DNA of 64,000 bases, from assembly GCA_035478795.1 (NCBI GenBank), contig DATIJJ010000014.1, forward strand, positions 1-64,000, in the 5' to 3' direction. The stretch is from DATIJJ01 sp035478795 (GTDB taxonomy: Bacteria; Pseudomonadota; Gammaproteobacteria; DSM-16500). Both the position numbers and the translations under genes were made by a program. The notes beneath the pieces were generated by a model, which saw only the letters and a program-made list of their open reading frames with translations, did not search any database and was not told the DNA's origin. Shown here piece by piece: positions 6,955 through 16,016 of this stretch (its first letter is position 1; each line of letters opens with the position of its first letter).

Positions 6955-9900
6955 TTAATGAGTCGCTTTTCTATTATTTACTGATTTGACATTACTCTGT
7001 TTAGCTGTATTTAATAAATTGAGCAAAGAGCCTTTTTTATTTTGATCCGATGACGACATGCTCCACTCATTTTTTAATTTTCCATTATGCATAAAATAAT
7101 TAAAATATGTGTTTGTACTGAGATTAGGATTGAAAATAAGAGCCGTCAATAAGGATTGCGCACGATTAACCCCGGATGCTCTTTCTTTGCTTGATTTATT
7201 GTCGTCTATATATTGACAAAGAGTATCAACATAAGATTTTGTTAAACTACCCTCATCTCCATAATAAAAAGTCCTAATTTGTTCAGTACTAAATTGACTC
7301 GCTTTAAATTTTGCGCCTTGCAAGTTGGCATTATTTAAAATTGCGCCATCAAAAGTTGCTTCTTCTAAATCAGCGTCAACAAATAGGATATTATTTAAAA
7401 CAGAATTTTCAAATGAGGCATTTTTAAAATTAACACCTGTTGCATTCACAGACGTTAAATCGCATACGTTAAATTTTGTATTAGAAAAATCAGTAGATAT
7501 TTGACCAGTTGATTTCATACTAGACATATTTGTTCGAGCCAAAAAACAATGATTAAATTTGGCATTTTTAAAATTAACATGGGTTAAGTTGGACTCAGCA
7601 ATATGGCAATCATTAAAAAAAGCATTCATTGCTGTTGCTTTATGTAGATTAGCTCCTCTATTTTTAATTCCTTCAAGTTTTTCTTCATTTAGGTTTATAC
7701 CTGTTACAGCTATTTCATTATTGGGTCTTTCTGTTCTAACAGTAAAATCACATTGGGCTTGCGCTAATTGCTTTCTCAATTTAGGTGATGGTATACGAAA
7801 TGTTCCAAAAGAGCAGTCGTCGCCATAATTATACTGATTTGGTCTCTTTAGTCTATCCAGATCACCTATTGAATTCTTTGCTTTTTTTTCGAAGTCCTGA
7901 TTAAACAATTTTTCGTTAGTAGATTTTAAAACATTATATAGTAATTGATCAGGATTTATGCCTGGTAATACATCATTATTTAACTGACTTTTATAAATTG
8001 GATTGCCAAGGTTACTTTTTTCTTCATTTCCAGAAACATCATGACTTACTTCTTTTAATAATGAATCTGTCAAAAAAGTATACCCAACAATTTCATCACC
8101 TTCTTCAATTTCTGTGATAAACATGCTATTTCGTGCAATTAAGTTATCAATTCCTTTTTCTGTAAGCATTTTAGCTGTTTCATCATTAAAAGCATCTTTA
8201 TCGCTTTCATTAAAATGCGATGTATAAACAAGATGATCGATAGAGCCATCTGCTTTTTTTCGTAGAATGCCAGTGTCGCCTATTCCAAATCCAGCGCAAT
8301 ATAATTTTCCATTCCTTTCAAAAGAAATCGCCAATGACATAGTTAAATCTATTCCGGAATTTTTATCCATCGCTCTAGCAATATATATTGCTTGAATTAA
8401 ATTTTTAATAACTGCTTGAGCTTCAATATCATCCTTAGTTTTTGATAATTTTTCAGCATATTCATTCATTAAAGGCGTAACTGCTTGATCAATGAATGAG
8501 AATACTGAATCTCTATTACATCTAAAAAGCATTCCATCAGCTACGATTAGAAACGGTAATCCTCTCGAGTAACCAATTACGATTTTGTCGTCTGAAACTT
8601 TCTCATTTTTGAATATAATTTGTTTGCCATCTCCATATCTTCTAAACAAATTATTGCTGCTTACAATGCTGTTTTCAGCATCTAAAGCTGTTGGTTCTCC
8701 TTGAAAACCCATTTCACCTACTGCGCCTTCAACAAATTGCGTTATTAGAGTACCCGTCATTAAACATTTTAATTGCTTTTCTCTAGATTGATGAAGAATA
8801 CCTGGCAAAGAGGAAGATAATTCTGACTGTTGCCCAGGTTGTTCTTTAATTTTAACAGAAGGACTTTCTTTTTTTTCCTCCTCGTAGAACATTTTCAGAA
8901 ATAGAGTATCTGTTTCTTTTTGCTCTTTTTCCAGCGATTGAGTTGGTCTTATCTCATTTGGAATAGGAGCATTATAAATGCCTCGATCGGTTTCTAAAAT
9001 AAGTCGATCATTTGTAAACGAAACCTTGTTTATAGAAATGTCATCCTCTAAATTTCCCCTCATAATTATTTTGTTTTCTTGAATAGAATAAAAAGCATAT
9101 CCCAATCCTCCGCAAGCAAGAACAATAAATCCTCCACAAGGAGAAAAACAAATATCACGAACGTTCATATTTATAGAAAAACTCGCGACATCCATTGTGG
9201 TGGATATTTTTTTTTGGCGGCCATTCAAGATATCATGTATTAACAGGTCACAGCGATCTCCTTTCTCTACAAAATAGGCTATATACCTGTCATCGGGAGA
9301 AAGACTGGCTCCTAGTAACGGTGTCGATCTTGATGACTTACTTTTAAAAATCTGTGCTCCAGTCTCTGTGTTAATAATTTCAATGCGTGCACTATCCCCT
9401 CTATAGGTGATAACCATATATTTTCCATTATCTGATAAGAGAATGTCTCCAACATAATCTGAAATGCTCCCAAAATACTTGTAAGTTCCGTCCATACTCA
9501 ATTTACTAATTGTTCCATTTTCCAACAAAAAAATAAAATCTTTTCCATGCGATATAATTTTAGCGTGATAGAATCCATTGCGAATCTCTTCATACCTTCT
9601 GACACAAAGACCTGTTTCTATGTCAAAAACATCAATATCTCCTGTTCTTTCATGCGTGGCTAAAATTAAATTATCTTTTTCCAAAACTGTCGCGCTACTA
9701 TATTCAAAATCCCTGCGTGCAATATAAATAGTTTTTCCATCGACTTGAACGCTTTTATAGTAGTAACTTGCTTCGGGATTGGATTCGCCCGGAGGTAACC
9801 TGGAAGGAATTTGTCTATCAAAATGTCGGACATGCTCCCCTGTCCGGTTAAAAAATAAATCAATGCCATGCTGATTGGTCGTTACAACAAAATTCTGAGA

Positions 9901-10236
9901 AATTTGGGTATATTTTGGGAAACCCTCTTTAGGCTTTACATATGGGAAAGCTTTTGTTTTTTCATAGTTACTTTGAGAGGAAAAATTGCTTCCTAAATTA
10001 TTTTTTAATAAATTATCGTAAATTTCCCTTTGTTCAGTATCAATAAGCGCAGAATAAGCATCATGAATTAACCCAAATTTAAGCCCTGCTTTAGAATCAT
10101 CTTTACTATGATCCGGGTGATACATGAGAGCCATAGTTTTGTAGGCTTTTTTTATTTGTACAAGCGTTGCATCACGTTGAAGCCCTAATCGCTCATAGAA
10201 ATTTTCGTTTTGAAGTTGTTCTAGTGTTTTTCGCAT
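6955..10236 (-). CDS. J-domain / beta-propeller / PP2C-like phosphatase / pentapeptide-repeat protein
   Basis: About 1093 residues from ATG 10236, built of five parts. A J domain (HPD at 40-42) that would stimulate a Hsp70. A WD/quinoprotein-like beta-propeller (~105-430). A PPM/PP2C-like domain (~495-815) with VADGM (565-569), GIGDTG (651-656), EGDEIVGYTFLTDSL and a final GDDCSFGTF, matching the metal-binding order ADG...GD...D(D/N). Pentapeptide repeats (~845-975). A C-terminal domain shared with the protein at 40-1440. No signal peptide or membrane span. The chaperone, phosphatase and scaffold combination suggests a eukaryote-directed effector, but secretion is not shown. An ATG at 10272 exists but coincides with the predicted transcription start. 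Confidence 0.8.
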   Translation of the reverse strand: MRKTLEQLQNENFYERLGLQRDATLVQIKKAYKTMALMYHPDHSKDDSKAGLKFGLIHDAYSALIDTEQREIYDNLLKNNLGSNFSSQSNYEKTKAFPYVKPKEGFPKYTQISQNFVVTTNQHGIDLFFNRTGEHVRHFDRQIPSRLPPGESNPEASYYYKSVQVDGKTIYIARRDFEYSSATVLEKDNLILATHERTGDIDVFDIETGLCVRRYEEIRNGFYHAKIISHGKDFIFLLENGTISKLSMDGTYKYFGSISDYVGDILLSDNGKYMVITYRGDSARIEIINTETGAQIFKSKSSRSTPLLGASLSPDDRYIAYFVEKGDRCDLLIHDILNGRQKKISTTMDVASFSINMNVRDICFSPCGGFIVLACGGLGYAFYSIQENKIIMRGNLEDDISINKVSFTNDRLILETDRGIYNAPIPNEIRPTQSLEKEQKETDTLFLKMFYEEEKKESPSVKIKEQPGQQSELSSSLPGILHQSREKQLKCLMTGTLITQFVEGAVGEMGFQGEPTALDAENSIVSSNNLFRRYGDGKQIIFKNEKVSDDKIVIGYSRGLPFLIVADGMLFRCNRDSVFSFIDQAVTPLMNEYAEKLSKTKDDIEAQAVIKNLIQAIYIARAMDKNSGIDLTMSLAISFERNGKLYCAGFGIGDTGILRKKADGSIDHLVYTSHFNESDKDAFNDETAKMLTEKGIDNLIARNSMFITEIEEGDEIVGYTFLTDSLLKEVSHDVSGNEEKSNLGNPIYKSQLNNDVLPGINPDQLLYNVLKSTNEKLFNQDFEKKAKNSIGDLDRLKRPNQYNYGDDCSFGTFRIPSPKLRKQLAQAQCDFTVRTERPNNEIAVTGINLNEEKLEGIKNRGANLHKATAMNAFFNDCHIAESNLTHVNFKNAKFNHCFLARTNMSSMKSTGQISTDFSNTKFNVCDLTSVNATGVNFKNASFENSVLNNILFVDADLEEATFDGAILNNANLQGAKFKASQFSTEQIRTFYYGDEGSLTKSYVDTLCQYIDDNKSSKERASGVNRAQSLLTALIFNPNLSTNTYFNYFMHNGKLKNEWSMSSSDQNKKGSLLNLLNTAKQSNVKSVNNRKATH

Positions 10237-10279
10237 AATTTCCACAGACCATTTGTAGTGAGAGGCATACAACTGTATT

Positions 10280-10309
10280 ATTATATATCAAATTTAGCTC
10301 ATTTGTCTT
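10280..10309 (-). promoter_or_regulatory. Promoter of the J/PP2C/pentapeptide gene
   Basis: On the minus strand AAGACA (10309-10304), an 18-base spacer and a perfect TATAAT (10285-10280). Transcription would start near 10273, so the ATG at 10272 would be leaderless and ATG 10236, preceded by GGAAA, is the better start. Confidence 0.5.
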
Positions 10310-10349
10310 AGTATACGACAAATCTTATGATGAAAAGATAACTCGCTGA

Positions 10350-10490
10350 TATTTAAAATAATTGTAATGCCCCCCATTAATACCTTAATCAGTCGTTTTA
10401 CCTGCGCAATACCGAAAACAGATGGAAATGAACATTGAAACCTGTTAGGCAGCCATAAGCGTAAATTTGCCCAAACACTTAATGAAACAT
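10350..10490 (-). pseudogene. Remnant of a LysE/RhtB-family transporter C-terminus
   Basis: The frame contains LSVWANLRLW and, 25 residues on, KRLIKVLMGGITIIL, which reads like the last two helices of a LysE-family exporter. The bases around 10461-10490 share a 16-base identical stretch with the lysE-type gene at about 4960-4985. No N-terminal part is present and it lies immediately after an acetyltransferase gene, so it is a decayed fragment. Confidence 0.45.
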
Positions 10491-10996
10491 CATACTCTTG
10501 ATTCAAACAAGAGCGCCATGCTGATATGATTTTCATACTCACTGTCGATGCAAACAGAATTACGATGTAATCCTTCTACCTGAAAGCCAAGTTTTTCATA
10601 CAAAGCAATTGCGGGTTTGTTATGCTCACGAACAGTCAACTCAATTCTGGTAAGCCCGCGTGTTCGCGCTTTTTCAATTGCTGCACGCATTAATGCTTCA
10701 CCTATGCCTTGACCACGGAACTGAGCTAGAATACCAATCCCCAGTACACCTGAATGAGCGAAAACAGGACGATGCATAGAAGTAATATCACACCACCCAA
10801 TCACTTTATTTTCTATAACCGCGACGATATGCGGCCACCCATCACGCAGATTTTCCAAAACAAAATCACGAGTCATCTCTAATGGGGGAGCATCAAAAAA
10901 TGCCAGGTATTTTCGCTCTCTTGCCACGCTACCCACAGCTTCGCGAAAACTCTCTATATACTGTTCAGTAATCGAAATTATTTGATAATTTTGCAT
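10490..10996 (-). CDS. GNAT-family N-acetyltransferase
   Basis: 168 residues. The acetyl-CoA binding motif A is clear: GIGILAQFRGQGIGEALM (R/Q-x-x-G-x-G/A), then VREHNKPAIALYEKLGF, the motif B that ends GNAT domains. Cytosolic. It probably acetylates a small amine or a protein N-terminus; the substrate cannot be told. Last gene of a probable minus-strand operon beginning with PadR at 14468 (46 bases after the VOC gene). An AAGGCG Shine-Dalgarno precedes the ATG. Confidence 0.9.
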   Translation of the reverse strand: MQNYQIISITEQYIESFREAVGSVARERKYLAFFDAPPLEMTRDFVLENLRDGWPHIVAVIENKVIGWCDITSMHRPVFAHSGVLGIGILAQFRGQGIGEALMRAAIEKARTRGLTRIELTVREHNKPAIALYEKLGFQVEGLHRNSVCIDSEYENHISMALLFESRV

Positions 10997-11042
10997 ATAT
11001 GCGCCTTTTAAAAATTCTTATTCTTTATAAAATTATTTAATA

Positions 11043-11420
11043 TTAAACCGTTTTAGAATCAAAAACAGCCTCAATATTATGGCCATCTGGATCATACACA
11101 AATGCAGCGTAATAGGTTTCTGTATATTTTGGCCTTAAACCTGGAGCACCGTTACATTTTCCGCCTGCTAAAATCGCAGCTTTATAAAATTGCTGAACTT
11201 CCTCCTGATTTTTTGCGCGAAAAGCGATGTGGCATGAAGTTAATTTATCATTATTTTTATATTGAGCAATTTCAAAAAGGGAACCATTACCGATATCAAA
11301 AGCCCAGAATCTATTTTCATCACCAAAAATTATTTGATATGAGAAAGGAGCAAATGCGTTCTCGTAAAATGCTCTACTCTTATTTAAATCAGACACGTAG
11401 ATTGTAACGTGATCAATCAT
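11043..11420 (-). CDS. VOC-superfamily protein (glyoxalase/bleomycin-resistance type)
   Basis: 125 residues: one vicinal-oxygen-chelate unit (MIDHVTIYVSDLNKSRAFYE at the start, FVYDPDGHNIEAVF at the end). His4 and the Glu near the C-terminus are the usual metal ligands. Such proteins act as lyases, dioxygenases or drug-binding proteins. AAGGAG is placed 5 bases before the ATG. It follows the carotenoid-oxygenase gene by 34 bases in the PadR operon. Confidence 0.88.
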   Translation of the reverse strand: MIDHVTIYVSDLNKSRAFYENAFAPFSYQIIFGDENRFWAFDIGNGSLFEIAQYKNNDKLTSCHIAFRAKNQEEVQQFYKAAILAGGKCNGAPGLRPKYTETYYAAFVYDPDGHNIEAVFDSKTV

Positions 11421-11454
11421 AATAACTCCTTGACATATTTAGCTCAGCATTTTA

Positions 11455-12858
11455 TCAGAAGATGTCTGGCAACCATGAGCCATGTAATCCATGAGGAACA
11501 CGTCGAGGTAATTCGATTATGGCCAAAGGCTCAGCTGTAAAATCTTTTGCATCCAGGATAATAAATTCACTTTTATTGTTCTCACGATTATAAACATACA
11601 GCATCAAATATCCGTCATCTTCGTATTTACTATTTAAAGAAGGGGCAAACACAGCTTCATCAATTTCATATTTTTTATCAAACACATGAATTATATTTTC
11701 GCCCGTCAATGTGTTGTATTTGATTAAATGACGAAACGAAAAATATGATTCTGAATTATCAAATAATGATAAATCTCTTGCGATAGTGTAAGTAAATTGT
11801 GAAGGTAAAGAATTATAATTTTCGTGAATTCGAGGAAATTCAACGGATTGATCATCCAATTGAATGTTTTTAATCTTATGTGTATTTAAATCGATTATAA
11901 TTTTGTGTAATGTTGGCCATGATTTATTTTTAACTGATGTTCCAAATTCCAAGCTCGCATGGTGCACGTAATCAATAATTATTTTTTCATCTTGTTCATA
12001 AGCATTTGCAAAATGAAATACAAAAAAAGGATCGGTTTGTATCCACTTAATCTTTTGATTTACATCATGACGAGACATGATTCCTATTCGTGTACCTAAA
12101 TCTGGCTTCCATGAAAGCATGTTTTGTTGATTTTGATGTTTAGTAATGTCTAATACCGCAGGGCAATCAACAAAAATCAAATAATTTTTTGTAAGTACAA
12201 AATCATGCATCATGGTCGAATAAGACTTTTCAATTGGAACTTTATTAACTAATTTTCCTTCTGCATTTATTTTGAAGTAAATGAGGTAAGGAGGTGTTAA
12301 TTGATAGCAGATCAGGAATAAATCTCCACTTGCCGGGTCAAATCGTGTATGGGGGCCAAGTGGAACAGGTGCAGCGCTGTCTATACAATATTCTTTAAGT
12401 GTCACAAGCTCACGTGTAATTTCATATGCAGGTTGTGATTCCGACATGGCGAGATAGTGATTCGCATGACGTATAATATGGATAAATGCGCCATTTTTAC
12501 GAGTGACGGTATTTTCATCTAACCCATGTTTTTCAAAATCAGGAATAACCGGATGAGCAAAGCCGCCATAAATAGCATGTCCTGCTTGCTGCTCAGCTTG
12601 TAATGCTTTAGTTTTCACATAACGATTACGATAACTGGCGCGGCCTTCTTGCAAATAAATAGCATGTATCATGCCATCACCATCAAACGGATAAGTGTAG
12701 CTAATAGGGTCAAACGCAGGGTTCGGACCATTTCGCATATAAACACCGTTTAATTCTTCGGGTATTTTTCCTTTAACTATAAGTTCTACGTAATCTGCTT
12801 CATCATGAACAGGTGCAAAATTACCACTTAAAAAAGGATTAGTATTGATTTCAGACAT
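11455..12858 (-). CDS. Carotenoid oxygenase (RPE65/CCD) family enzyme
   Basis: 467 residues, full length for the family. The N-terminus has NPFLSGNFAPV and the signature GVYMRNGPNPAF, then YPFDGDGMIH. The four iron-binding histidines can be placed in LGPHTRFD, MMHDFVLT, FVFHFANAYE and HGLHGSW. Members cleave a double bond of carotenoids, apocarotenoids or stilbenes with O2 at a four-His Fe(II) centre. No carotenoid biosynthesis gene is seen in the window, so the substrate may be host-derived or an aromatic stilbene. Third gene of the PadR operon, 9 bases after the Ntn hydrolase. A paralogue at 31040-32995 carries an extra membrane domain. Confidence 0.93.
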   Translation of the reverse strand: MSEINTNPFLSGNFAPVHDEADYVELIVKGKIPEELNGVYMRNGPNPAFDPISYTYPFDGDGMIHAIYLQEGRASYRNRYVKTKALQAEQQAGHAIYGGFAHPVIPDFEKHGLDENTVTRKNGAFIHIIRHANHYLAMSESQPAYEITRELVTLKEYCIDSAAPVPLGPHTRFDPASGDLFLICYQLTPPYLIYFKINAEGKLVNKVPIEKSYSTMMHDFVLTKNYLIFVDCPAVLDITKHQNQQNMLSWKPDLGTRIGIMSRHDVNQKIKWIQTDPFFVFHFANAYEQDEKIIIDYVHHASLEFGTSVKNKSWPTLHKIIIDLNTHKIKNIQLDDQSVEFPRIHENYNSLPSQFTYTIARDLSLFDNSESYFSFRHLIKYNTLTGENIIHVFDKKYEIDEAVFAPSLNSKYEDDGYLMLYVYNRENNKSEFIILDAKDFTAEPLAIIELPRRVPHGLHGSWLPDIF

Positions 12859-12867
12859 TTTATTAAC

Positions 12868-13923
12868 CTATAATTTATTTGAAATTAAATAACCATCGTG
12901 GTTACTAAATGTCGCAGATTGAAAAAAATTATCCAGGCTTCCATTTAAATCATTATTTAACATTAGCATTTTCATTGGTTGATCTTTATTTAAATTAAAA
13001 TTCATCAAGTTTACCGAGCGAATATTGGCGTTATCTATATCCCGGTAATATAAAATTTTGTTTTTGAGATCAAATACAACACTCCAGACAGTGGGTTGTT
13101 CTGTTCCAGGAGCTGCCGCTGTATCAGCCAACCCTGCAAATGCATAAGCAATGGTTTGTTGAAGCGATGTCGTAGGAGCCAAACGTTTAATAAAGCAAGC
13201 TGCTCTTACAAAACGCTCTTTCGACTCATAGCCTCCTGGTAATGTTAGCTTGCCACCAAAATCCTGATATTGTTTTACATTTTGTATGGATTCGCTATAT
13301 GAATTATTTGTGAGAGCTGGTATCGGCAAATTTTTCCCATGAGAGATACGTAATTTACCCTCAGTATAATCCATCACTACGCTGTCCCCGGTTGCATCAT
13401 GCAAGATTAAATGCAGCAGAATTTTTTTACCATCAAATACGGTAGGTTCTATGTTAACGGACTGTGCTAATTGAATAGCTTCCTTTACTGTTTTTGCATT
13501 ATCTAAAAAATATTGTGCCCACAATCCCGTGGCCAAAACAGGTTGTGTTGAATGAGCAGGGTATGAAGATTCTTTTAACCATAAAACTGCCGCTGATAAT
13601 CCATATTGATTCATTCCGGACATCACGGCTTTAGGTAGAGCGGTATCTTTATCTTTTGCAAGATCAATAGTTATGCTGCCATATTTCGCAGTCCAGGATA
13701 ATTGCTTATCTTGCACGTCGCTGTCATTTGATCGTCGGTGTATCCCAACAGGATTAATAACAATAAATGCATATTTAAATTTAACTGGCCAATCAAAATT
13801 TCTGCCTGTTACATATTCATTTTTATAATTTAACATTATTTCAGTGCAGGAAATTGCGCTATTTGCTACAATAAAATTTAAAGTGACCAGAGCTAATAAC
13901 GCCAATTTTTTAGGTAATTTCAT
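12868..13923 (-). CDS. Exported linear-amide C-N hydrolase (choloylglycine hydrolase family)
   Basis: 351 residues with a signal peptide (KKLALLALVTLNFIVANS). Cys26, in AISCTEI, is the expected N-terminal nucleophile of the Ntn-hydrolase fold after processing. TGRNFDWP follows, with the family's Arg and Asp, and further on NQYGLSAAVLWL, and NNSY for the oxyanion Asn. Members cleave bile salts, penicillin V or acyl-homoserine lactones. The periplasmic location fits quorum-signal or antibiotic hydrolysis rather than bile acids (inference). Its ATG overlaps the padR stop (ATGA), so they are co-translated. Confidence 0.88.
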   Translation of the reverse strand: MKLPKKLALLALVTLNFIVANSAISCTEIMLNYKNEYVTGRNFDWPVKFKYAFIVINPVGIHRRSNDSDVQDKQLSWTAKYGSITIDLAKDKDTALPKAVMSGMNQYGLSAAVLWLKESSYPAHSTQPVLATGLWAQYFLDNAKTVKEAIQLAQSVNIEPTVFDGKKILLHLILHDATGDSVVMDYTEGKLRISHGKNLPIPALTNNSYSESIQNVKQYQDFGGKLTLPGGYESKERFVRAACFIKRLAPTTSLQQTIAYAFAGLADTAAAPGTEQPTVWSVVFDLKNKILYYRDIDNANIRSVNLMNFNLNKDQPMKMLMLNNDLNGSLDNFFQSATFSNHDGYLISNKL

Positions 13924-14468
13924 GTCTTCACCTTTTTTAACAGGTTTAATGATTCTTCACTCCACTTTAGACCAGCTTCAGAATAAATAATTCCTGCTTG
14001 TAATGTCATATATTGATACAGATTATGTCCTGACAATTTACCTTTCATCATTTTTTTTGCTGTTTCTTTATAATAATCTAAATTTTTGTTAATCTGGCGA
14101 CAAAATTTTTCTATATGTTTAACAGTTACATTAGAATTCATATTTGCGCCAAAAAATACTTTCAACATCAATTCATTTCTGTTTTGAAATAATACAGGAT
14201 CCTCTTCAAGCCATTTATTTAATTCCAGTTTCCCTTTATTTGTGATTGTGTAGATTTTTTTTGGCTTATCACTTTCGGCATTACCCAGCTTACAGGTTAC
14301 CATTTGTTCTTTTAAAAGCTGCTTTAAAACAGGATAAATTGAACCATCCCCTTCTCGCCAAAAGTGATCGGTGCATTTTTCCATCGTTTTTTTAATATCA
14401 TAGCCGCTAGCAGCTTTGATCGAGAGAATCCCTAATACGGCAAAACGAGTTTTGCTGGATCTTTTCAT
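13920..14468 (-). CDS. PadR-family transcriptional regulator
   Basis: 182 residues from ATG 14468 (a TTG lies just before it). The PadR winged helix is clear: AVLGILSIKAASGYDIKKTME, then HFWREGDGSIYPVLKQLLKE, a basic wing (KPKKIYTIT), and a C-terminal helical dimerisation part. PadR proteins repress detoxification and efflux genes until they bind a phenolic or drug. It heads a five-gene operon (PadR, Ntn hydrolase, carotenoid oxygenase, VOC, GNAT). A paralogue at 30494 heads the second carotenoid-oxygenase gene. Confidence 0.93.
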   Translation of the reverse strand: MKRSSKTRFAVLGILSIKAASGYDIKKTMEKCTDHFWREGDGSIYPVLKQLLKEQMVTCKLGNAESDKPKKIYTITNKGKLELNKWLEEDPVLFQNRNELMLKVFFGANMNSNVTVKHIEKFCRQINKNLDYYKETAKKMMKGKLSGHNLYQYMTLQAGIIYSEAGLKWSEESLNLLKKVKT

Positions 14469-14491
14469 CAAAAAAGCTTTCCTTTTAAATT

Positions 14492-14531
14492 ATGTATAAT
14501 TATAATACATCTAATAGATATATTTTGTCAA
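14492..14531 (-). promoter_or_regulatory. padR operon promoter and probable PadR operator
   Basis: On the minus strand TTGACA (14531-14526), an 18-base spacer and TATTAT (14507-14502). The spacer holds ACATCTAATAGATATA (14507-14522, plus strand), which matches ACCTCTAAAAGATATA in the other padR promoter at 30462-30477. Downstream lies a 19-base inverted repeat ATGTAT-N7-ATACAT (14492-14510); ATGT/ACAT arms are typical of PadR operators. Confidence 0.6.
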
Positions 14532-14663
14532 TCCTTATATAATCAGAATAGCTATCTATTTAATATAAATATATGTTTATTAAAACAATTTATTTATAAT
14601 GCGATTATTTTTATGGGTTATTTTGCTGATGAAACATAAGATAAATTTTCATTTGAGGTATTT

Positions 14664-15362
14664 ATGTCCGGGTTAAAATTAGATCATATAGTACTGGCTG
14701 TTCCCAATTTAAAAAAAGCCATTGATGATTTACAGGAAAATTTTGGTATTACAGCTATTATAGGAGGTAAACATGTCGGATTCGGTACGCATAATGCTTT
14801 ATTAGGAATCGGCCAACCTGCGAAAAAAATGTATTTAGAAATAATTGCAATTGATCCGGAAGATACTACCCCTCATAAAAATTATTTTTTTGGGTTACAA
14901 AAAGAGATGAAAGAATCTTATGTAGCCGCCTGGTGTCTCCGCTGTGAAATGGGTGACGATATTGAAAAAATAAATCAAAAAATGAGCCAAATGGGCGTTA
15001 AATATCAACATGGTTCAGTTCGTCAAATGCAACGTCAAATGCCAACAAGCGCCATATTATCCTGGCGTATTGCAGCTGCTGAAGAACAGTTAATTGCTTC
15101 AGCTGGACAAGTTCCATTTTTGATTTGTTGGGATGATTTCCATTCACATCCCACCAGCAATTTTACACCGGATAACTATTTAGATTTTTCTATTGAATTT
15201 TCTGGTCTTGATAATCAAGTGCTAGAAAACAACTTGCATGCTTTAGGTTTCATAAAACCACCAGAAGTGACGTTTAGTTTTAGTGAAAAAACTACTATTA
15301 AATTGACCCTTCGTAATGCAAGAAACAGCATAAATTATTTTAATAACCAGGGCAGTAACTGA
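14664..15362 (+). CDS. Glyoxalase-like (VOC) domain protein
   Basis: 232 residues. LKLDHIVLAVPNLKKAIDDL is the opening beta-alpha unit of a glyoxalase-like domain, with GFGTHNALLGIG and YLEIIAID following, as in the Glyoxalase_3 type of VOC protein that is fused to a longer C-terminal half. Cytosolic, function unknown. Divergent from the PadR operon across a 195-base AT-rich gap, so it may respond to the same signal; followed 46 bases later by an acetyltransferase. Confidence 0.8.
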   Translation: MSGLKLDHIVLAVPNLKKAIDDLQENFGITAIIGGKHVGFGTHNALLGIGQPAKKMYLEIIAIDPEDTTPHKNYFFGLQKEMKESYVAAWCLRCEMGDDIEKINQKMSQMGVKYQHGSVRQMQRQMPTSAILSWRIAAAEEQLIASAGQVPFLICWDDFHSHPTSNFTPDNYLDFSIEFSGLDNQVLENNLHALGFIKPPEVTFSFSEKTTIKLTLRNARNSINYFNNQGSN

Positions 15363-15408
15363 GAATCTCGTCAAGATCAAAACATTAATATAGAGTAGTA
15401 AATAAGCA

Positions 15409-15918
15409 ATGATTACGATAAGAAACGCACAAATTTCTGATGCCAGGGCTATTGCAAAAGTACACGTTTTATCCTGGCAGGCCATTTATCGAGGTCATAT
15501 TCCTGATAACGTTCTCGACAATTTATCGATAGATGAACGAGAAAAAATGTGGAAAACATTATTAGAAAAAAATATAACTGTTTTAGTGTTAGAAAATGAT
15601 AATAATCTTGTTGGCTTTGTCAGTTTTTGTCCTTGCCGAGATCAAGATGTTGATCCTCTTATTGTTGCGGAAATTAGTGCTATTTATATTGTTCCTGATG
15701 AATGGCGAAAAGGTTTCGGAAAATTGCTTTTAAAAGCTGCCATTTCCGAGCTTAAAAAAAATGGATTCAATGTAACCACTTTATGGGTAATTGAGAACAA
15801 TCAACAAGCAAAAAAATTTTATGAAGCTATGGGGTTTAAAAATAGTTTTGAAATTAAAATTTTACAAAGAGACAATTATACATTACACGAAGTTAAATAT
15901 GTAAAAGATTTATTATGA
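15409..15918 (+). CDS. GNAT-family N-acetyltransferase
   Basis: 169 residues. IRNAQISDARAIAKVHVLSW at the start, AEISAIYIVPDEWRKGFGKLL as the acetyl-CoA motif A, and NQQAKKFYEAMGF as motif B. The layout resembles small GNAT proteins of the RimI/phosphinothricin-acetyltransferase kind. Probably co-transcribed with the glyoxalase-like gene before it. Substrate unknown. Confidence 0.9.
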   Translation: MITIRNAQISDARAIAKVHVLSWQAIYRGHIPDNVLDNLSIDEREKMWKTLLEKNITVLVLENDNNLVGFVSFCPCRDQDVDPLIVAEISAIYIVPDEWRKGFGKLLLKAAISELKKNGFNVTTLWVIENNQQAKKFYEAMGFKNSFEIKILQRDNYTLHEVKYVKDLL

Positions 15919-16016
15919 TGTAATCTGAGTCCGTCTACCTCATCATTTGTCCTTTACAATATATTTAATTTCTTCATATTCATGCTTTTAAAATATATTA
16001 CTTTGGAAAAAATATA

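Noticed and set aside
7559..7828. 89-codon plus-strand ORF inside the J/PP2C gene
   Set aside because: Opposite strand of the pentapeptide-repeat region; no ribosome site and low-complexity hydrophobic translation.
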